Counted from the stretch's first letter, positions 9,013-18,711 are shown. The stretch is DNA of 64,000 bases from Herbaspirillum sp. SJZ106 (GCF_006715495.1 NZ_VFNI01000002.1:930001-994000); one strand, 5' to 3'. Made by a program: numbers and translations. Notes: generated by a model from the sequence alone, not told the origin.

Positions 9013-9915
9013 TCAGGCGGCCGGTTCCAGCAATTCAAGGAAGGCGCGCAGCACCGTCGATTGGCTGTCGCGCCGCCAGGCCAGGCCGGTCTGGATGTCC
9101 GGCGTCGGGTCCGACAGCCGGCGGTAGTCGACGCCCGGCCGCTTCAGGTTGGATACGGATTGTGGCACAAGCGCCATTCCCATGCCAGCCGACACCAGGC
9201 CGACGATGGTCTGCATCTGGATCGCCTCCTGGCCGATGTGCGGCGTCACCCCGGCATCGCGAAAGCACGAGAGGATGGTGTCGTGGAAGGCCGGCGAGAT
9301 GCGCCGCGGGAAAATGATCAGCGGCAGCTCGCGCAGGCTTTTCAGCGCCACCGCGTCGCGCCCGCGCACGGCGCCGGCCGGCAGCGCGGCCACCAGCGGT
9401 TCCGACAGCACCGGGCGGTAGTCGAGCACGGCGGCGGCCTTGTCGGGCAGCGGCGGCAACAGCAGGCCGGCGTCGATCTTGCCTTGCATCAGGTCTTCCA
9501 GCTGGATGTCGGTGGTGGCTTCGCGCAGGTCGATCTGTACCTGCGGGTAGCGCGCGCGGAAACGCTGCAGCAGCGGCGGCAGGATGCTGTAGTCGGCGGT
9601 CGAGATGAACGACAGCGACAGCAGGCCCGAGGCGCCGCTGGCGGCGCGCCGCGCCAGGTCGGGCAGGGCCGCGGCCTGCTGCAGGATGCGCTGGGCTTCC
9701 GGCAGCAAGGCTTCCCCGGCCGGGGTCAGCGCCACGCTGCGCTTGGTGCGCAGGAACAGCGGCGTGCCCAGCATTTCCTCCAGCGCGGCGATGGCCTGCG
9801 ACAGCGGCGGCTGCGTCATGTGCAGCCGGACGGCGGCGCGGCCGAAGTGCTTTTCTTCGGCCACGGCGGCGAAGTAGCGCAGTTGGCGCAGTTCCAGGCG
9901 GGTGTCGGAGGACAT
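9013..9915 (-). CDS. LysR-family regulator divergent from ilvD
   Basis: LysR-type transcription regulator of about 300 aa. The winged helix is near the N-terminus (LRQLRYFAAVAEEKHFGRAA, MTQPPLSQAIAALEEMLGTP), followed by the periplasmic-binding-protein-like effector domain. The frame stays open to 9996, but the start at 9915 (MSSDTRLELRQLRYF) has an AGGAAG sequence upstream and fits the usual LysR N-terminus, so the longer form was rejected. It is divergent from ilvD and a LysR-type palindrome lies between them, which suggests control of ilvD and of itself. The effector is unknown; the sequence resembles the BenM/CatM-like group only in general terms. Confidence 0.88.
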   Translation of the reverse strand: MSSDTRLELRQLRYFAAVAEEKHFGRAAVRLHMTQPPLSQAIAALEEMLGTPLFLRTKRSVALTPAGEALLPEAQRILQQAAALPDLARRAASGASGLLSLSFISTADYSILPPLLQRFRARYPQVQIDLREATTDIQLEDLMQGKIDAGLLLPPLPDKAAAVLDYRPVLSEPLVAALPAGAVRGRDAVALKSLRELPLIIFPRRISPAFHDTILSCFRDAGVTPHIGQEAIQMQTIVGLVSAGMGMALVPQSVSNLKRPGVDYRRLSDPTPDIQTGLAWRRDSQSTVLRAFLELLEPAA

Positions 9916-9932
9916 GGGGCGGAGGCTTCCTG

Positions 9933-9947
9933 ATATCTCTGGGATAT
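9933..9947. promoter_or_regulatory. LysR-type operator between LysR gene and ilvD
   Basis: Palindrome ATATC-N5-GATAT at 9933-9947, which satisfies the T-N11-A rule of LysR-family binding sites. It lies 18 bp upstream of the LysR start at 9915 and about 190 bp upstream of ilvD, in the only AT-rich part of the divergent region. A TTGACA sequence at 9970-9975 on the plus strand could be the -35 of an ilvD promoter, although no good -10 follows at the usual spacing. Confidence 0.55.
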
Positions 9948-10133
9948 TAATTGTCGATGAATAATATATTTGACAGGCAGATATGGACAAGCGCAATCTG
10001 CAATCTGACCCACCAGCCAGAACTCATCCCCGGCCATCCATCACATCCCAGAATGTAGCCGGGGGCCCGCCAGATACCGTGATCGCTGGCAGAACAACCC
10101 AGAGAGTTCGCCTCGTTCAACCAGGAGACCCCC

Positions 10134-11804
10134 ATGTCATACAATCGCCGTTCCAAAAACATCACCCAGGGCATCTCGCGCAGCCCGAACCGTTCGATGT
10201 ATTACGCGCTGGGCTACGAGAAGGACGATTTCGACAAGCCGATGATCGGCGTGGCCAACGGCCACTCCACCATCACGCCGTGCAACTCCGGCCTGCAGAA
10301 GCTGGCCGATGTCGCCATCGCGGCCATCAAGCAGGCCGGCGCCAATCCGCAGGTATTCGGCACGCCGACCATTTCGGACGGCATGTCGATGGGGACCGAA
10401 GGCATGAAGTATTCGCTGATCTCGCGCGAAGTCATCGCCGACTGCATCGAGACCGCCGTCAACGGCCAGTGGATGGATGGCGTGGTGGTCATCGGCGGCT
10501 GCGACAAGAACATGCCGGGCGGCATGATCGCCCTGGCGCGCACCAATGTGCCGGGCATCTATGTCTACGGCGGCACCATCAAGCCGGGCAAATGGAAGGG
10601 CCGCGACCTGACCATCGTCTCGGCCTTCGAGGCGGTAGGCGAGTTTTCCGCCGGCCGCATGTCGCAGGAAGACTTCGACGGCATCGAGCGCAACGCCTGC
10701 CCGTCTTCCGGTTCCTGCGGCGGCATGTATACCGCCAACACCATGTCGTCCTCGTTCGAGGCGCTGGGCATGGCGCTGTTCTATTCCTCGACCATGGCCA
10801 ATCCCGACGACGAGAAGACCGGCTCTGCCGCCGAGTCGGCGCGCGTGCTGGTGGAGGCTGTGAAGAAAGATATCAAGCCGCGCGACATCATCACCCGCAA
10901 ATCGATCGAAAACGCCGTCGCGTTGATCATGGCCACCGGCGGCTCGACCAACGCCGTGCTGCACTACCTGGCCATCGCCCACGCCGCCGAGATCGCATGG
11001 AGCATCGACGACTTCGAGCGCATGCGCCAGAAGGTGCCGGTGATCTGCGACCTCAAGCCTTCGGGCAAGTACGTCGCCACCGACCTGCACCAGGCCGGCG
11101 GCATTCCGGCCGTGCTGAAGGTGCTGCACCAGGCCGGCTTGCTGCATGGCGACTGCCTCACCATTACCGGCAAGACGCTGGCCGAGGAACTGGAAAGCGT
11201 GCCGGCGCTGCGCGCCGACCAGGATGTGATCCATCCGATCGACCGGCCGCTGTACGCACAGGGCCACCTGGCGATCCTCAAGGGCAATCTGGCCACCGAA
11301 GGCTGCGTGGCCAAGATCACCGGCTTGAAGAACCCGGTGATCACCGGCCCGGCGCGCGTGTTCGACGACGAATACAGCGCCATGGAGGCGATCCTGGCCG
11401 ACCGGATCAAGCCCGGCGACGTGCTGGTGATGCGCTATCTCGGCCCCAAGGGCGGCCCCGGCATGCCGGAGATGCTGGCGCCGACCTCGGCGCTGATCGG
11501 CAAGGGCCTGGGCGAATCGGTCGGGCTGATCACCGACGGCCGTTTTTCCGGCGGGACCTGGGGCATGGTGGTCGGCCACGTGGCGCCGGAAGCGTTTGTC
11601 GGCGGCGCCATTGCGCTGGTGCACGAAGGCGACTCGGTCACCATCGACGCCCACCGGCAACTGATCCAGCTCAACGTGCCCGAGGCGGAAATCGACAAGC
11701 GCCGCGCCGCCTGGCAGCAGCCTGCCCCGCGCTATACGCGCGGCGTGCTGGCCAAGTTCGCCGCGCTGGCTTCCACCGCCAGCAAGGGCGCGGTCACCGG
11801 CTGA
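10134..11804 (+). CDS. ilvD: dihydroxy-acid dehydratase
   Basis: Dehydrates 2,3-dihydroxy-isovalerate and 2,3-dihydroxy-3-methylvalerate to the 2-keto acids of valine and isoleucine synthesis. The 556-aa protein has the iron-sulfur cysteine regions [32 protein letters not shown] and [18 protein letters not shown], then [17 protein letters not shown] and [25 protein letters not shown] stands 8 bases before the ATG. Length and motifs match the compact IlvD type rather than Edd or pentonate dehydratases. It is transcribed alone, divergent from a LysR gene. Related paralogues occur in Burkholderiales, so this may not be the only ilvD in the genome. Confidence 0.94.
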   Translation: MSYNRRSKNITQGISRSPNRSMYYALGYEKDDFDKPMIGVANGHSTITPCNSGLQKLADVAIAAIKQAGANPQVFGTPTISDGMSMGTEGMKYSLISREVIADCIETAVNGQWMDGVVVIGGCDKNMPGGMIALARTNVPGIYVYGGTIKPGKWKGRDLTIVSAFEAVGEFSAGRMSQEDFDGIERNACPSSGSCGGMYTANTMSSSFEALGMALFYSSTMANPDDEKTGSAAESARVLVEAVKKDIKPRDIITRKSIENAVALIMATGGSTNAVLHYLAIAHAAEIAWSIDDFERMRQKVPVICDLKPSGKYVATDLHQAGGIPAVLKVLHQAGLLHGDCLTITGKTLAEELESVPALRADQDVIHPIDRPLYAQGHLAILKGNLATEGCVAKITGLKNPVITGPARVFDDEYSAMEAILADRIKPGDVLVMRYLGPKGGPGMPEMLAPTSALIGKGLGESVGLITDGRFSGGTWGMVVGHVAPEAFVGGAIALVHEGDSVTIDAHRQLIQLNVPEAEIDKRRAAWQQPAPRYTRGVLAKFAALASTASKGAVTG

Positions 11805-11955
11805 CTGCATCGACATGGAACCTGGCCTATGACAGATATACGCGCAGGAAGATAATCGGAACGCCGCCAAGACAGGTAGAATAGGCCCGCCTGCGGATTT
11901 CCTCGCGCCTCTTGCGAGCGAAGGTCCGGCCGTTCAAGAATGCTGAGGAGCCCTT

Positions 11956-12270
11956 ATGAAATACCTGCTGTTGATCGCCACCCTGGTCGCCGGGTCGGCC
12001 ATTTCCGCCGAGGCGCTGGCCAACGCCCAATTGGCCAAGTCCAAGAACTGCATGGCTTGCCATTCGGTCGACAACAAGATCGTCGGCCCTGCCTTCAAGG
12101 ATGTGGCCAAGAAATATGCCGGCCAGAAGGACGCCGAGACCAAGCTGGCCCAGAAGGTCATCAACGGCGGCGGCGGCGTGTGGGGCGCGGTGCCGATGCC
12201 GGCCAACAAGGGCCAGGTCAGCGAAGCCGAAGCGCGCGAGCTGGTGAAATGGATACTGACGCTGAAATAA
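11956..12270 (+). CDS. small periplasmic class I cytochrome c (c551/c552 type)
   Basis: Single-heme electron carrier of 104 aa. The N-terminal 22 residues (MKYLLLIATLVAGSAISAEALA) are a signal peptide, so the protein acts in the periplasm. The heme site CMACH is at residues 32-36, and the axial Met is likely M81 in GAVPMPANKG. KNCMACHSVDNKIVGPAF and VSEAEARELVKWILTLK are typical of the cytochrome c551 family, which passes electrons from the bc1 complex to terminal oxidases or nitrite reductase. AGGAG-like sequence (GAGGAGCCC) precedes the ATG. A T-tailed hairpin follows at 12339-12365. The partner enzyme cannot be told from the context. Confidence 0.93.
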   Translation: MKYLLLIATLVAGSAISAEALANAQLAKSKNCMACHSVDNKIVGPAFKDVAKKYAGQKDAETKLAQKVINGGGGVWGAVPMPANKGQVSEAEARELVKWILTLK

Positions 12271-12338
12271 GCGCCGGGCCGCAAGCAGTGGCGGCATGAC
12301 ATCGCGGGGCCTGCGGGCTCCGCAGGTCGATGAGGTTG

Positions 12339-12365
12339 AGGAAACGCGATGCGTTTCCTTTTTTT
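12339..12365 (+). terminator. terminator after cytochrome c gene
   Basis: Nine-bp stem (AGGAAACGC with its complement) and a 3-base loop, followed by seven T residues. It lies 70 bp after the cytochrome c stop codon and 17 bp before the end of the convergent cardiolipin synthase gene. Confidence 0.85.
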
Positions 12366-12381
12366 ATTTGTGCGCCGGCCT

Positions 12382-13812
12382 TCACAGCAGCCGCGCCCAT
12401 ATGCTGGCGCCGAACTCCTTCATGCGTTCGCTGATCGGGCGCTGTTCCCATGCTTTTAGCGTGATCTCCTTGGAGGCGCCAAGGTCCCGGTCGAACATGC
12501 TTTTCGCCTCTGCGCCGAATTGCGTGCCGAGGATGACGGCATTGATTTCCTGGTTGTAGACGAAGCTGCGCCAGTCCAGGTTGGTCGAGCCGATGGTGGT
12601 CCAGACGCCGTCGATGATGGCGGTCTTGGCGTGCAGCAGGGCATCCTGGCGCTCATAGATGCGGATGCCCGCGCCCAGCAACTCGGCATAGAACGAACGC
12701 GAAGCGTACAGCACCAGCGAGGAATCGCTCCTGGATGGCAGCAGCAGGCGCACATCGACGCCGCGCCTGGCCGCGTTCTTGAGCGCCTCGCGCAATTGCG
12801 GGTCGGGCACGAAATAGGCATTGGTCAGGTAGACCGAGGATTCGGCATGGTTGATGGCCGAGATGAAGGTGGCATAGATCACGCTGTAGGGATCGTCGGG
12901 GGAACTACCGATGGCGCGCACGATCTCGCCGCCGGCCGCGGCGACCTTGGGAAAGTAGTTGTGCTCGCCGAGGTCGGGGCCGTGCTGCCTGTTCCAGGTT
13001 TGCATGAAGAGCTTCTGGAATTCCAGCGCGGCCGGGCCATCGATGCGCACCTGGGTGTCGCGCCAGGGGATCCTGCCGCCGTCATCATCGGTTTGGGTTT
13101 TCTTCTTGCGGCGGCTGAACGAACCGCTGGAATACACGCTGCTGATGTTGATGCCGCCGACGAAGGCGGTCTTGCCGTCCACCACCAGCAGCTTGCGGTG
13201 GTCGCGCTGGTTCACCGCCCAGTCCTTGCGCGCCAGCGCGGGATTGAGCGGATTGAATTCGAGCACGTTGATGCCGGCATCGATCATCGGCTGGAAAAAG
13301 GCGCGCGGGGTGTTGAGCGCGCCCACGCTGTCGTACAGGAGGTTGACCTGCACGCCTTTCTTTTGCATCTCGATCAGCATCGCGGAGAACTGGCGTCCTA
13401 CCTCATCGTCTTCCATGATGTAGGTTTCCAGGTTGATGTGCGAACGGGCTGCCCGGATGGCCTGCGTCATGGAGGCGTAAGTGGCCGGGCCGTCGATGAG
13501 CAGCGTGACCTTGTTACCGGTCACCAGCGGCGCGCCGGTGACCGCGCCTTCCACCGCCAGGTGGCGATCGAGAACCGTACTGTTGCCGTTTTGCTGCTTG
13601 AGCCTGTCCAGCGCGGCCTTGGCCTGTTCTTCGGTGAGCACGCCGCTTCCGCCCTTGATCCGGATGCTCTTGTCCGACCGCATGCCCATGTCGGGGACGA
13701 TGGTCGGCAGCGAACCGCAACCGGCCAGCAGCGAGGCGGCCAGGGCGAGCGCGAGCATTGCGGCGTGCATGCCGGCTCGGCGCGTGTTTTTTATTCTGGC
13801 CAGGATATCCAT
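12382..13812 (-). CDS. cardiolipin synthase-like phospholipase D protein, lipoprotein type
   Basis: Phospholipase D superfamily protein of 476 aa with two HxKxxxxD motifs: H205-K-D212 in NQRDHRKLLVVDG and H394-K-D401 in LLHAKTAIIDG. This two-HKD layout is that of bacterial cardiolipin synthases, which join two phosphatidylglycerols or PG with PE. The N-terminus has a hydrophobic stretch ending in LAGC at residue 32, a lipobox, so the protein is probably anchored to a membrane as a lipoprotein. This differs from ClsA, which has two N-terminal membrane helices, and is nearer to ClsB/ClsC-type enzymes. A basic RRKKK patch (about 234-238) interrupts the region after motif 1. Transcribed alone; convergent with the cytochrome c gene. 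Confidence 0.85.
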   Translation of the reverse strand: MDILARIKNTRRAGMHAAMLALALAASLLAGCGSLPTIVPDMGMRSDKSIRIKGGSGVLTEEQAKAALDRLKQQNGNSTVLDRHLAVEGAVTGAPLVTGNKVTLLIDGPATYASMTQAIRAARSHINLETYIMEDDEVGRQFSAMLIEMQKKGVQVNLLYDSVGALNTPRAFFQPMIDAGINVLEFNPLNPALARKDWAVNQRDHRKLLVVDGKTAFVGGINISSVYSSGSFSRRKKKTQTDDDGGRIPWRDTQVRIDGPAALEFQKLFMQTWNRQHGPDLGEHNYFPKVAAAGGEIVRAIGSSPDDPYSVIYATFISAINHAESSVYLTNAYFVPDPQLREALKNAARRGVDVRLLLPSRSDSSLVLYASRSFYAELLGAGIRIYERQDALLHAKTAIIDGVWTTIGSTNLDWRSFVYNQEINAVILGTQFGAEAKSMFDRDLGASKEITLKAWEQRPISERMKEFGASIWARLL

Positions 13813-14058
13813 GGACGGTCTCGTTGTCGGTGTCGCAGCCTTGCGGCGCCGCCGTACACATGGCAGTCAGGAAAGCAGCCGCATGGTTGGGCCGAGTATA
13901 TGCGGTGGAGTGGCCGGGCTCCAGAGGCGCGCGCCGCTTTTGCGGCGGAATCGGCTTATTCCTACAGAGGAAAGCGGAGCTTGCCTACAGGCCCGGCCGC
14001 AAGGGCGAGGGGAGGCCGGTGCGGATGCGCCTGGCCAGGCGCATCCAGGAAGGCAGCA

Positions 14059-16680
14059 TCAGTAAACGTCGCGCCGATAGCGGCCCTGTTCGATCAGGTC
14101 TTCCAGCGCCCGTTCGCCCAGCGCCTCGGCGAGCGCGGCATCGACGCCGGCGGCCATGCCTTCCAGGCTGCCGCAGACATACACCACGGCGCCATCGGCG
14201 ATCCAGCGGCGCAATTCGTCGGCCGCTTCGCGCAGGCGATCCTGCACGTAGACGCGCTGGTTCTGGTCGCTCGAGAAGGCCAGGTCCAGCCGCGCCAGCT
14301 TGCCGGCGGCCAGCCATTGTTCCAGTTCATCCTGGTAGAGGAAATCGTGGCGGCGGTTGCGCTCGCCGAACAGCAGCCAGTTGCGCGCGTGCCCGGCATG
14401 CACGCGCGCGCGCAGGTGGCCGCGCAGGCCTGCCATGCCGGAGCCGTTGCCGATGAAGATGGCCGGCACATCGCCCCCGGCCGGCCCGAAGTTGGCGTTG
14501 GCCACCAGGCGCACGTCCAGCGCGGCGCCTACTTCCGCATATTCGGTCAGCCAGCCCGACGCCAGGCCCAGGCCATCCTCATGTCGTGTCTGGCGCACCA
14601 GCAGGTGCAGCGCGCCATCTTGCGGCACGGAGGCCACCGAATAGCTGCGCGCGGCCAGCGGCTGCAAGGTATCGGCCAAGGCCTGCGCATCGCGGGCATG
14701 GGCCGCGGCCTGGCCGACCGGAAGTACGCTGCGCGCCAGCAATTCTTGCAGGGGCAGGCGCGTGCCTTTGCTGTCGACGATGGTGCTGCCATCGAGCTGC
14801 AGCCGCTGCAGCAGCAGCGCGACGCGGTCGGCCGCATGGCGCGGCAGGATCTCCGCCAGCGCGCCCGGTTGCCATGCGTCGGCGGCAATATCGGTGGCAT
14901 CGGCGGCATCGGTTTTGCGCAGCTCGAGGTGGAAGATCGGCTCGCCCTGGCTGCCGGGGTTCAGTTGCCGGCGTTGCGCAAGCGACCAGGCTTGCCAGCC
15001 GGCTTGCGGCGGCAGCGCGGATGGGGACGAAGAGGCCGTAGCCGCAGCCACGGCGGCCGCGGTGACGATGCCGTGATCGGCCAGCATCCGTTCCCATTTT
15101 TGCAGCGTGCCGGCATCCATGCGGTCCACTTCCACCGGCGGGAACAAGGCCTTGGCGCCGCGGTTGCGCAGCCAGTGGTCGAGCGTGTGGCCGAAGCCGC
15201 AGAACCTGGTGTAGTTGCTATCGCCCAGCGCCAGCAGCGCGTATTCGACGTGGGCCAGCGATTGGCCCGAGGCCGCGCGCATGCGGCGCTCGAAGGCGCG
15301 CGCGCTGTCCGGCGCCTCGCCTTCGCCAAAGGTGCTGGCGATGAACAGGATGCGCGGATGGTGGCGCAGATTTTCCGGCGTCATGCGCGCCAGCGGCTGC
15401 ACCGTGGCCTGGGCGCCGGACTGGCGCAGCAACGCGGCGGCATGCAGCGCCATGCGTTCGGCCTGGCCGGCTTGCGACGCGTAGGCGACCAGGTATTGCG
15501 CGGCTTGCGCCCCTTCCTTGGCGGCGGGTGTCGTGGCGATGCCCGCCTGTTCCAGCGCGGCGCGCTCGGCGCGCAATGCCGCCTTCTTGCGGCGACGGTC
15601 GAGGTACAGCATCCAGCCGGTGATGCCGAACAGCGGCAGCATCAGGCTGGCGATGGCCATGACGATGCGGCCGGGCAGGCCGAAGAAGGTGCCCATGTGC
15701 AGCGGGTAGATGGCGGCGATGAATTTGCCACCGGCGCTTTTGTCCTCATACAGTTCGAGCTGTTTGACCTCGCCGCTTTGCGGCAGCACCGTCATGCGGC
15801 TGCGCGCGCGTTCGTGCGGGGCATGTTCGTCCAGGAACAGGATCTGCACCGCTTGCGTGGTTTTCTCGGGCAGGCGCAACTGGGCGTTCTGGTAATGCGG
15901 CGCCTTGGCCAGGAAGGCGTTCCAGGCCAGCGTCAGGTCCAGCGGCGCGGGAGCGTCTTGCTTGTCCTTGGGCGGGGCGCCGCGTTTGGCCTGCGGCGCG
16001 CGCTCCTGGCCGGCCAGCGTGTCCACGCCCTGCTTGAACCAGTCCAGCGCCCAATAGGCGCCGGTGATGGAGAAGATCACATACATCGCCAGCGCCCAGG
16101 TGCCGATGATGGAGTGCAGGTTCCACAGGAAGGAACGGCCCTGCAATTTGAAGTCCAGCCTGAACCAGGCCTGCAGCGACAAGGGGCGGCGCGGCCAGCG
16201 CAGGTAGAGGCCGGACAGCGCCAGCGTGAGCAGCGCCAGCGCCAGCGTGCCCAGCACGATCTTGCCGATCTCGGTGGGCAGCAGCAGCCAGCGGTGGAAG
16301 CGTTCCACGATCTCGAAGAATTCCATGCTCGTCACCGGGCCGGAGACCTGGCCGGTATAGGGATCGGCATAGCGCGCCTCGCCGCGGCGCACGCCCGGCG
16401 GCGGCACGAACACGACGCGTACGGCGGCGCCGGCTTCGCGCGCGAGCGTGATCGAGGCGACGCGGCGGCCGGGTTCGGCGGCGCCGATCTGTTCCAGCAA
16501 CTGTTGCGGCGTGAGCGGCTGTTGCTCGCGCACCTGTACGTGCATGACGCCGGGGTTGAGCGCATCCGTGATCTCCTCGCGGAAGGAGAGCGCGGCGCCG
16601 GTGAGGCCGATGGTCATGAGGATGGTGCCGGCGGTGATGCCGATGAACCAGTGGATTTGGAACCAGATATTCTTGAACAT
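14059..16680 (-). CDS. PepSY-domain membrane flavoprotein with flavodoxin and FNR domains
   Basis: Large multidomain inner-membrane oxidoreductase, 873 aa from the start at 16680. The N-terminal half is a PepSY/PiuB-type region with several membrane helices (FQIHWFIGITAGTILMTIG, LHSIIGTWALAMYVIFSITG, PGRIVMAIASLMLPLFG). A flavodoxin-like FMN domain follows (YLVAYASQAGQAER, IASTFGEGE, LALGDSNYTRFC). The C-terminus is a CysJ-like FAD/NADPH reductase domain (RSYSVASV, FIGNGSGMAGLRG, VYVCGSLEGMAAGV). Electrons would pass from NADPH through FAD and FMN to an acceptor at the membrane, plausibly ferric siderophore. A Fur box and -10 element upstream (16806-16843) support an iron-uptake role. The frame also has an ATG at 16776, but the extra 32 residues are basic and non-conserved in look. 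Confidence 0.85.
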   Translation of the reverse strand: MFKNIWFQIHWFIGITAGTILMTIGLTGAALSFREEITDALNPGVMHVQVREQQPLTPQQLLEQIGAAEPGRRVASITLAREAGAAVRVVFVPPPGVRRGEARYADPYTGQVSGPVTSMEFFEIVERFHRWLLLPTEIGKIVLGTLALALLTLALSGLYLRWPRRPLSLQAWFRLDFKLQGRSFLWNLHSIIGTWALAMYVIFSITGAYWALDWFKQGVDTLAGQERAPQAKRGAPPKDKQDAPAPLDLTLAWNAFLAKAPHYQNAQLRLPEKTTQAVQILFLDEHAPHERARSRMTVLPQSGEVKQLELYEDKSAGGKFIAAIYPLHMGTFFGLPGRIVMAIASLMLPLFGITGWMLYLDRRRKKAALRAERAALEQAGIATTPAAKEGAQAAQYLVAYASQAGQAERMALHAAALLRQSGAQATVQPLARMTPENLRHHPRILFIASTFGEGEAPDSARAFERRMRAASGQSLAHVEYALLALGDSNYTRFCGFGHTLDHWLRNRGAKALFPPVEVDRMDAGTLQKWERMLADHGIVTAAAVAAATASSSPSALPPQAGWQAWSLAQRRQLNPGSQGEPIFHLELRKTDAADATDIAADAWQPGALAEILPRHAADRVALLLQRLQLDGSTIVDSKGTRLPLQELLARSVLPVGQAAAHARDAQALADTLQPLAARSYSVASVPQDGALHLLVRQTRHEDGLGLASGWLTEYAEVGAALDVRLVANANFGPAGGDVPAIFIGNGSGMAGLRGHLRARVHAGHARNWLLFGERNRRHDFLYQDELEQWLAAGKLARLDLAFSSDQNQRVYVQDRLREAADELRRWIADGAVVYVCGSLEGMAAGVDAALAEALGERALEDLIEQGRYRRDVY

Positions 16681-16805
16681 GCTCGTGCGGCGTTGGGCTG
16701 CGGGACGTAGCGCAGTTATTGTTGTTCGACGGTTGTGGGTTTGCTTCCTCCGCGTGAGACTCGCCGGCAAGGCCATTGCAGGCGGGCAAGGCGGAGGAAA
16801 ACGCC

Positions 16806-16843
16806 ATTATAGATGAGCGAAAATGATAATGATTGGCATTTAT
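16806..16843 (-). promoter_or_regulatory. Fur box and promoter of the PepSY flavoprotein
   Basis: The bases 16825-16843 match the 19-bp Fur consensus at 13 of 19 positions, and the first nine (GATAATGAT) are perfect. On the minus strand a perfect -10 TATAAT lies at 16806-16811, so the box covers the expected -35 region. Iron-bound Fur should repress transcription leftward into the flavoprotein gene. Nothing on the plus strand nearby is a better target. Confidence 0.75.
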
Positions 16844-16907
16844 CGAAAGAGTTCTGGTCCGGCATGCTTGACAGGCAGGTAAAGCGATGCGGCTGGCGGC
16901 AGGCCGC

Positions 16908-17744
16908 TCAGCCGGCCCTGATCATCGCCAGCATGGCGCGCGTCAGCTCGCTGCCGGCATCCGCGGCCACATCGATGATGCTCAGGTGGTGCGCACCGGG
17001 CGCTTCGGCGATGGTCGCCTCATGGGCGGACTGGCGCAGGCAGGCCGCGTAGGTATCCCGCTGGCGCCGGAATTCGTCGGATTCGAGACCGCCCGCGCAG
17101 AGCAGCGTTTTCACGCCGGGCGGCGGCAGCAACCGGAGCGGGCTGGCCTGGACGGCGTTGTCGGGCGACAGGTGCAGCAGCTCATTGAGATAGCTCAGTT
17201 GGATCGGCTCCAGGTCGTAGATGCCGCTGATGCCGCAGACGCCCCTGACCGGCGTCGGCCCCAGCGCGCCGATGAGCGCGGCCAGGTGGCCCCCGGCCGA
17301 ATGGCCCATGAGCCAGATGGCATCGGCATCGAAGCCCAGGGCGCCGGCCTTCGCATGCAACTGCTTGAGCGCGGTGGCGCAATCGGCGGCAATCGCATCC
17401 ATCCGTACCTGCGGCGCCAGCCGGTAATTGATCAGCGCGACATTGATGTCGGCTTGCAGATAGGGCAGGGCGAGGTGGCTGAACAGGTTCTTGTCCAGCG
17501 AGCGCCAGTAGCCGCCGTGGATGAACAGCAGCAGCGGCCGGCCATTGTCGCTGGCGGGAAAGAAGTCGAAGGTCTGCAGCGGGTCTTTCCCATAGGGGAC
17601 ATCGGCCAGATGCGGATGGGCTTGGCGCGCAGCCAGCGCTTGCTGCGCGAAACGGTCGAAGTAGTCCTGGAAATCGGTGATATCCAGCCTGACGTTGTAT
17701 TGCCGGTCCAGCGCGTCGCGGGTGTATTCGCGGTAGATGTTCAT
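16908..17744 (-). CDS. alpha/beta hydrolase, kynurenine formamidase-like
   Basis: Cytoplasmic alpha/beta hydrolase of 278 aa. LLLFIHGGYWRSLDKN carries the HGGYW oxyanion motif, and WLMGHSAGGHLAALIG the nucleophile Ser; GAHHLSIIDV near the C-terminus holds the catalytic His. HGGYW is characteristic of the arylformamidase (kynurenine formamidase) branch, but carboxylesterases share it, so the substrate is uncertain. The start at 17744 (MNIYREYTRDALDRQYN) has AGGGAAA upstream; the frame remains open to 17819 but the longer form lacks such a site. It lies 35 bp downstream of a LysR gene on the same strand and may be cotranscribed with it. Confidence 0.8.
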   Translation of the reverse strand: MNIYREYTRDALDRQYNVRLDITDFQDYFDRFAQQALAARQAHPHLADVPYGKDPLQTFDFFPASDNGRPLLLFIHGGYWRSLDKNLFSHLALPYLQADINVALINYRLAPQVRMDAIAADCATALKQLHAKAGALGFDADAIWLMGHSAGGHLAALIGALGPTPVRGVCGISGIYDLEPIQLSYLNELLHLSPDNAVQASPLRLLPPPGVKTLLCAGGLESDEFRRQRDTYAACLRQSAHEATIAEAPGAHHLSIIDVAADAGSELTRAMLAMIRAG

Positions 17745-17779
17745 GTCGTTTCCCTGTGCTGTGTTTCTTGGCGTTCTTG

Positions 17780-18688
17780 TCATTCGGCGAAGTGCTCGGA
17801 GATGAAACCGCGCAGCCACTGGTTGCCTTCATCCTGATTGTAACGGCGATGCCAGAAGATATTGGTCTGCAGCGAGGGCAGGCGCAGCGGCGGCTTGATG
17901 TAATGCAAGCCGAACGGGGCGGCGGCGCTTTCGGCCAGCTTGCGCGGCACGGTGACCACCAGATCGGTGGTGCTGACGATATACGGCACGGCGGTGAAGT
18001 GCGGCACGCGGAAGCGCACGCTGGGCAACACCCCGGCCTTCTCCAGGCTCTGGTTGATGCGGTCGTAGGGGCTCTCCTGCGACGACACCATCAGGTGCTC
18101 GGCCGCCAGGAATTGCTTCAGCGTAATGTCGCCCTTGCCGTCCAGCGCATGGCCGATGCGGAACATGCTCACATAGTTCTGGCGGAACAGCCGGCGCTGG
18201 TAGAGCGCGCCGGAGACATTGTCGAAGGCGCCGATGGCCAGATCCACCCGGCCCGATTCCATTTCGCTTTTGAGGTCGATGGCGCCTGCGCGTACCGTGC
18301 TGATGCGCACGCCCGGCGCCAGGCGGCCGCAGGTTTCGACCAGCGCCGGCATGAAATAAACCTCGCCGACATCGGTCATGGCGATGGTGAAGTGGCGCTG
18401 GCTGGATTGCGCGGCAAAGCCTTCCTGCAGGTTGAGCGCGCGCGAGACCTGCTGCAGGGCTGCCGCCACCGGCTCGGCCAGGTGTTCGGCGAACGGCGTG
18501 GGTTGCATGCCCTGCGCGGTGCGCACGAACAGTTCATCGCCGAAGCTGCGCCGCAGGCGCGCCAGGGCATTGCTGACGGCCGGCTGCGACAGTCCCAGGC
18601 GGCGCGCCACGGATGCGATCCGGCGTTCCTGGAACACTTCCTGGAATACCACCAGCAGGTTGAGGTCGATATCGCGGGGTTCGATCAT
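17780..18688 (-). CDS. LysR-family regulator of the homogentisate operon (inferred)
   Basis: LysR-type regulator, 302 aa. The N-terminus IDLNLLVVFQEVFQERRIAS and LGLSQPAVSNALARLRRSFG form the winged helix; DELFVRTAQGMQPTPFA is the typical wing segment. The effector domain follows. The N-terminal style resembles the NodD/SyrM/NahR branch of the family. It is divergent from a transporter followed by hmgA-fahA-maiA, with a 6-7-6 palindrome between the two starts, so it is the likely activator of tyrosine/phenylalanine catabolism here. The effector is probably an aromatic intermediate, but this is inference from position. Confidence 0.87.
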   Translation of the reverse strand: MIEPRDIDLNLLVVFQEVFQERRIASVARRLGLSQPAVSNALARLRRSFGDELFVRTAQGMQPTPFAEHLAEPVAAALQQVSRALNLQEGFAAQSSQRHFTIAMTDVGEVYFMPALVETCGRLAPGVRISTVRAGAIDLKSEMESGRVDLAIGAFDNVSGALYQRRLFRQNYVSMFRIGHALDGKGDITLKQFLAAEHLMVSSQESPYDRINQSLEKAGVLPSVRFRVPHFTAVPYIVSTTDLVVTVPRKLAESAAAPFGLHYIKPPLRLPSLQTNIFWHRRYNQDEGNQWLRGFISEHFAE

Positions 18689-18711
18689 GGGCGGGCGTTC
18701 CGAAGACCTTT

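Noticed and set aside
9916-9996. N-terminal extension of the LysR gene upstream of ilvD
   Set aside because: The added 27 residues precede the conserved winged-helix start and have no ribosome site, while the ATG at 9915 does.
12520-16710. 1396-codon open frame on the plus strand opposite cls and the flavoprotein
   Set aside because: It covers two real genes on the other strand and its product is Arg/Gly/Ala-rich with no recognisable domain; an antisense artefact of third-position GC.
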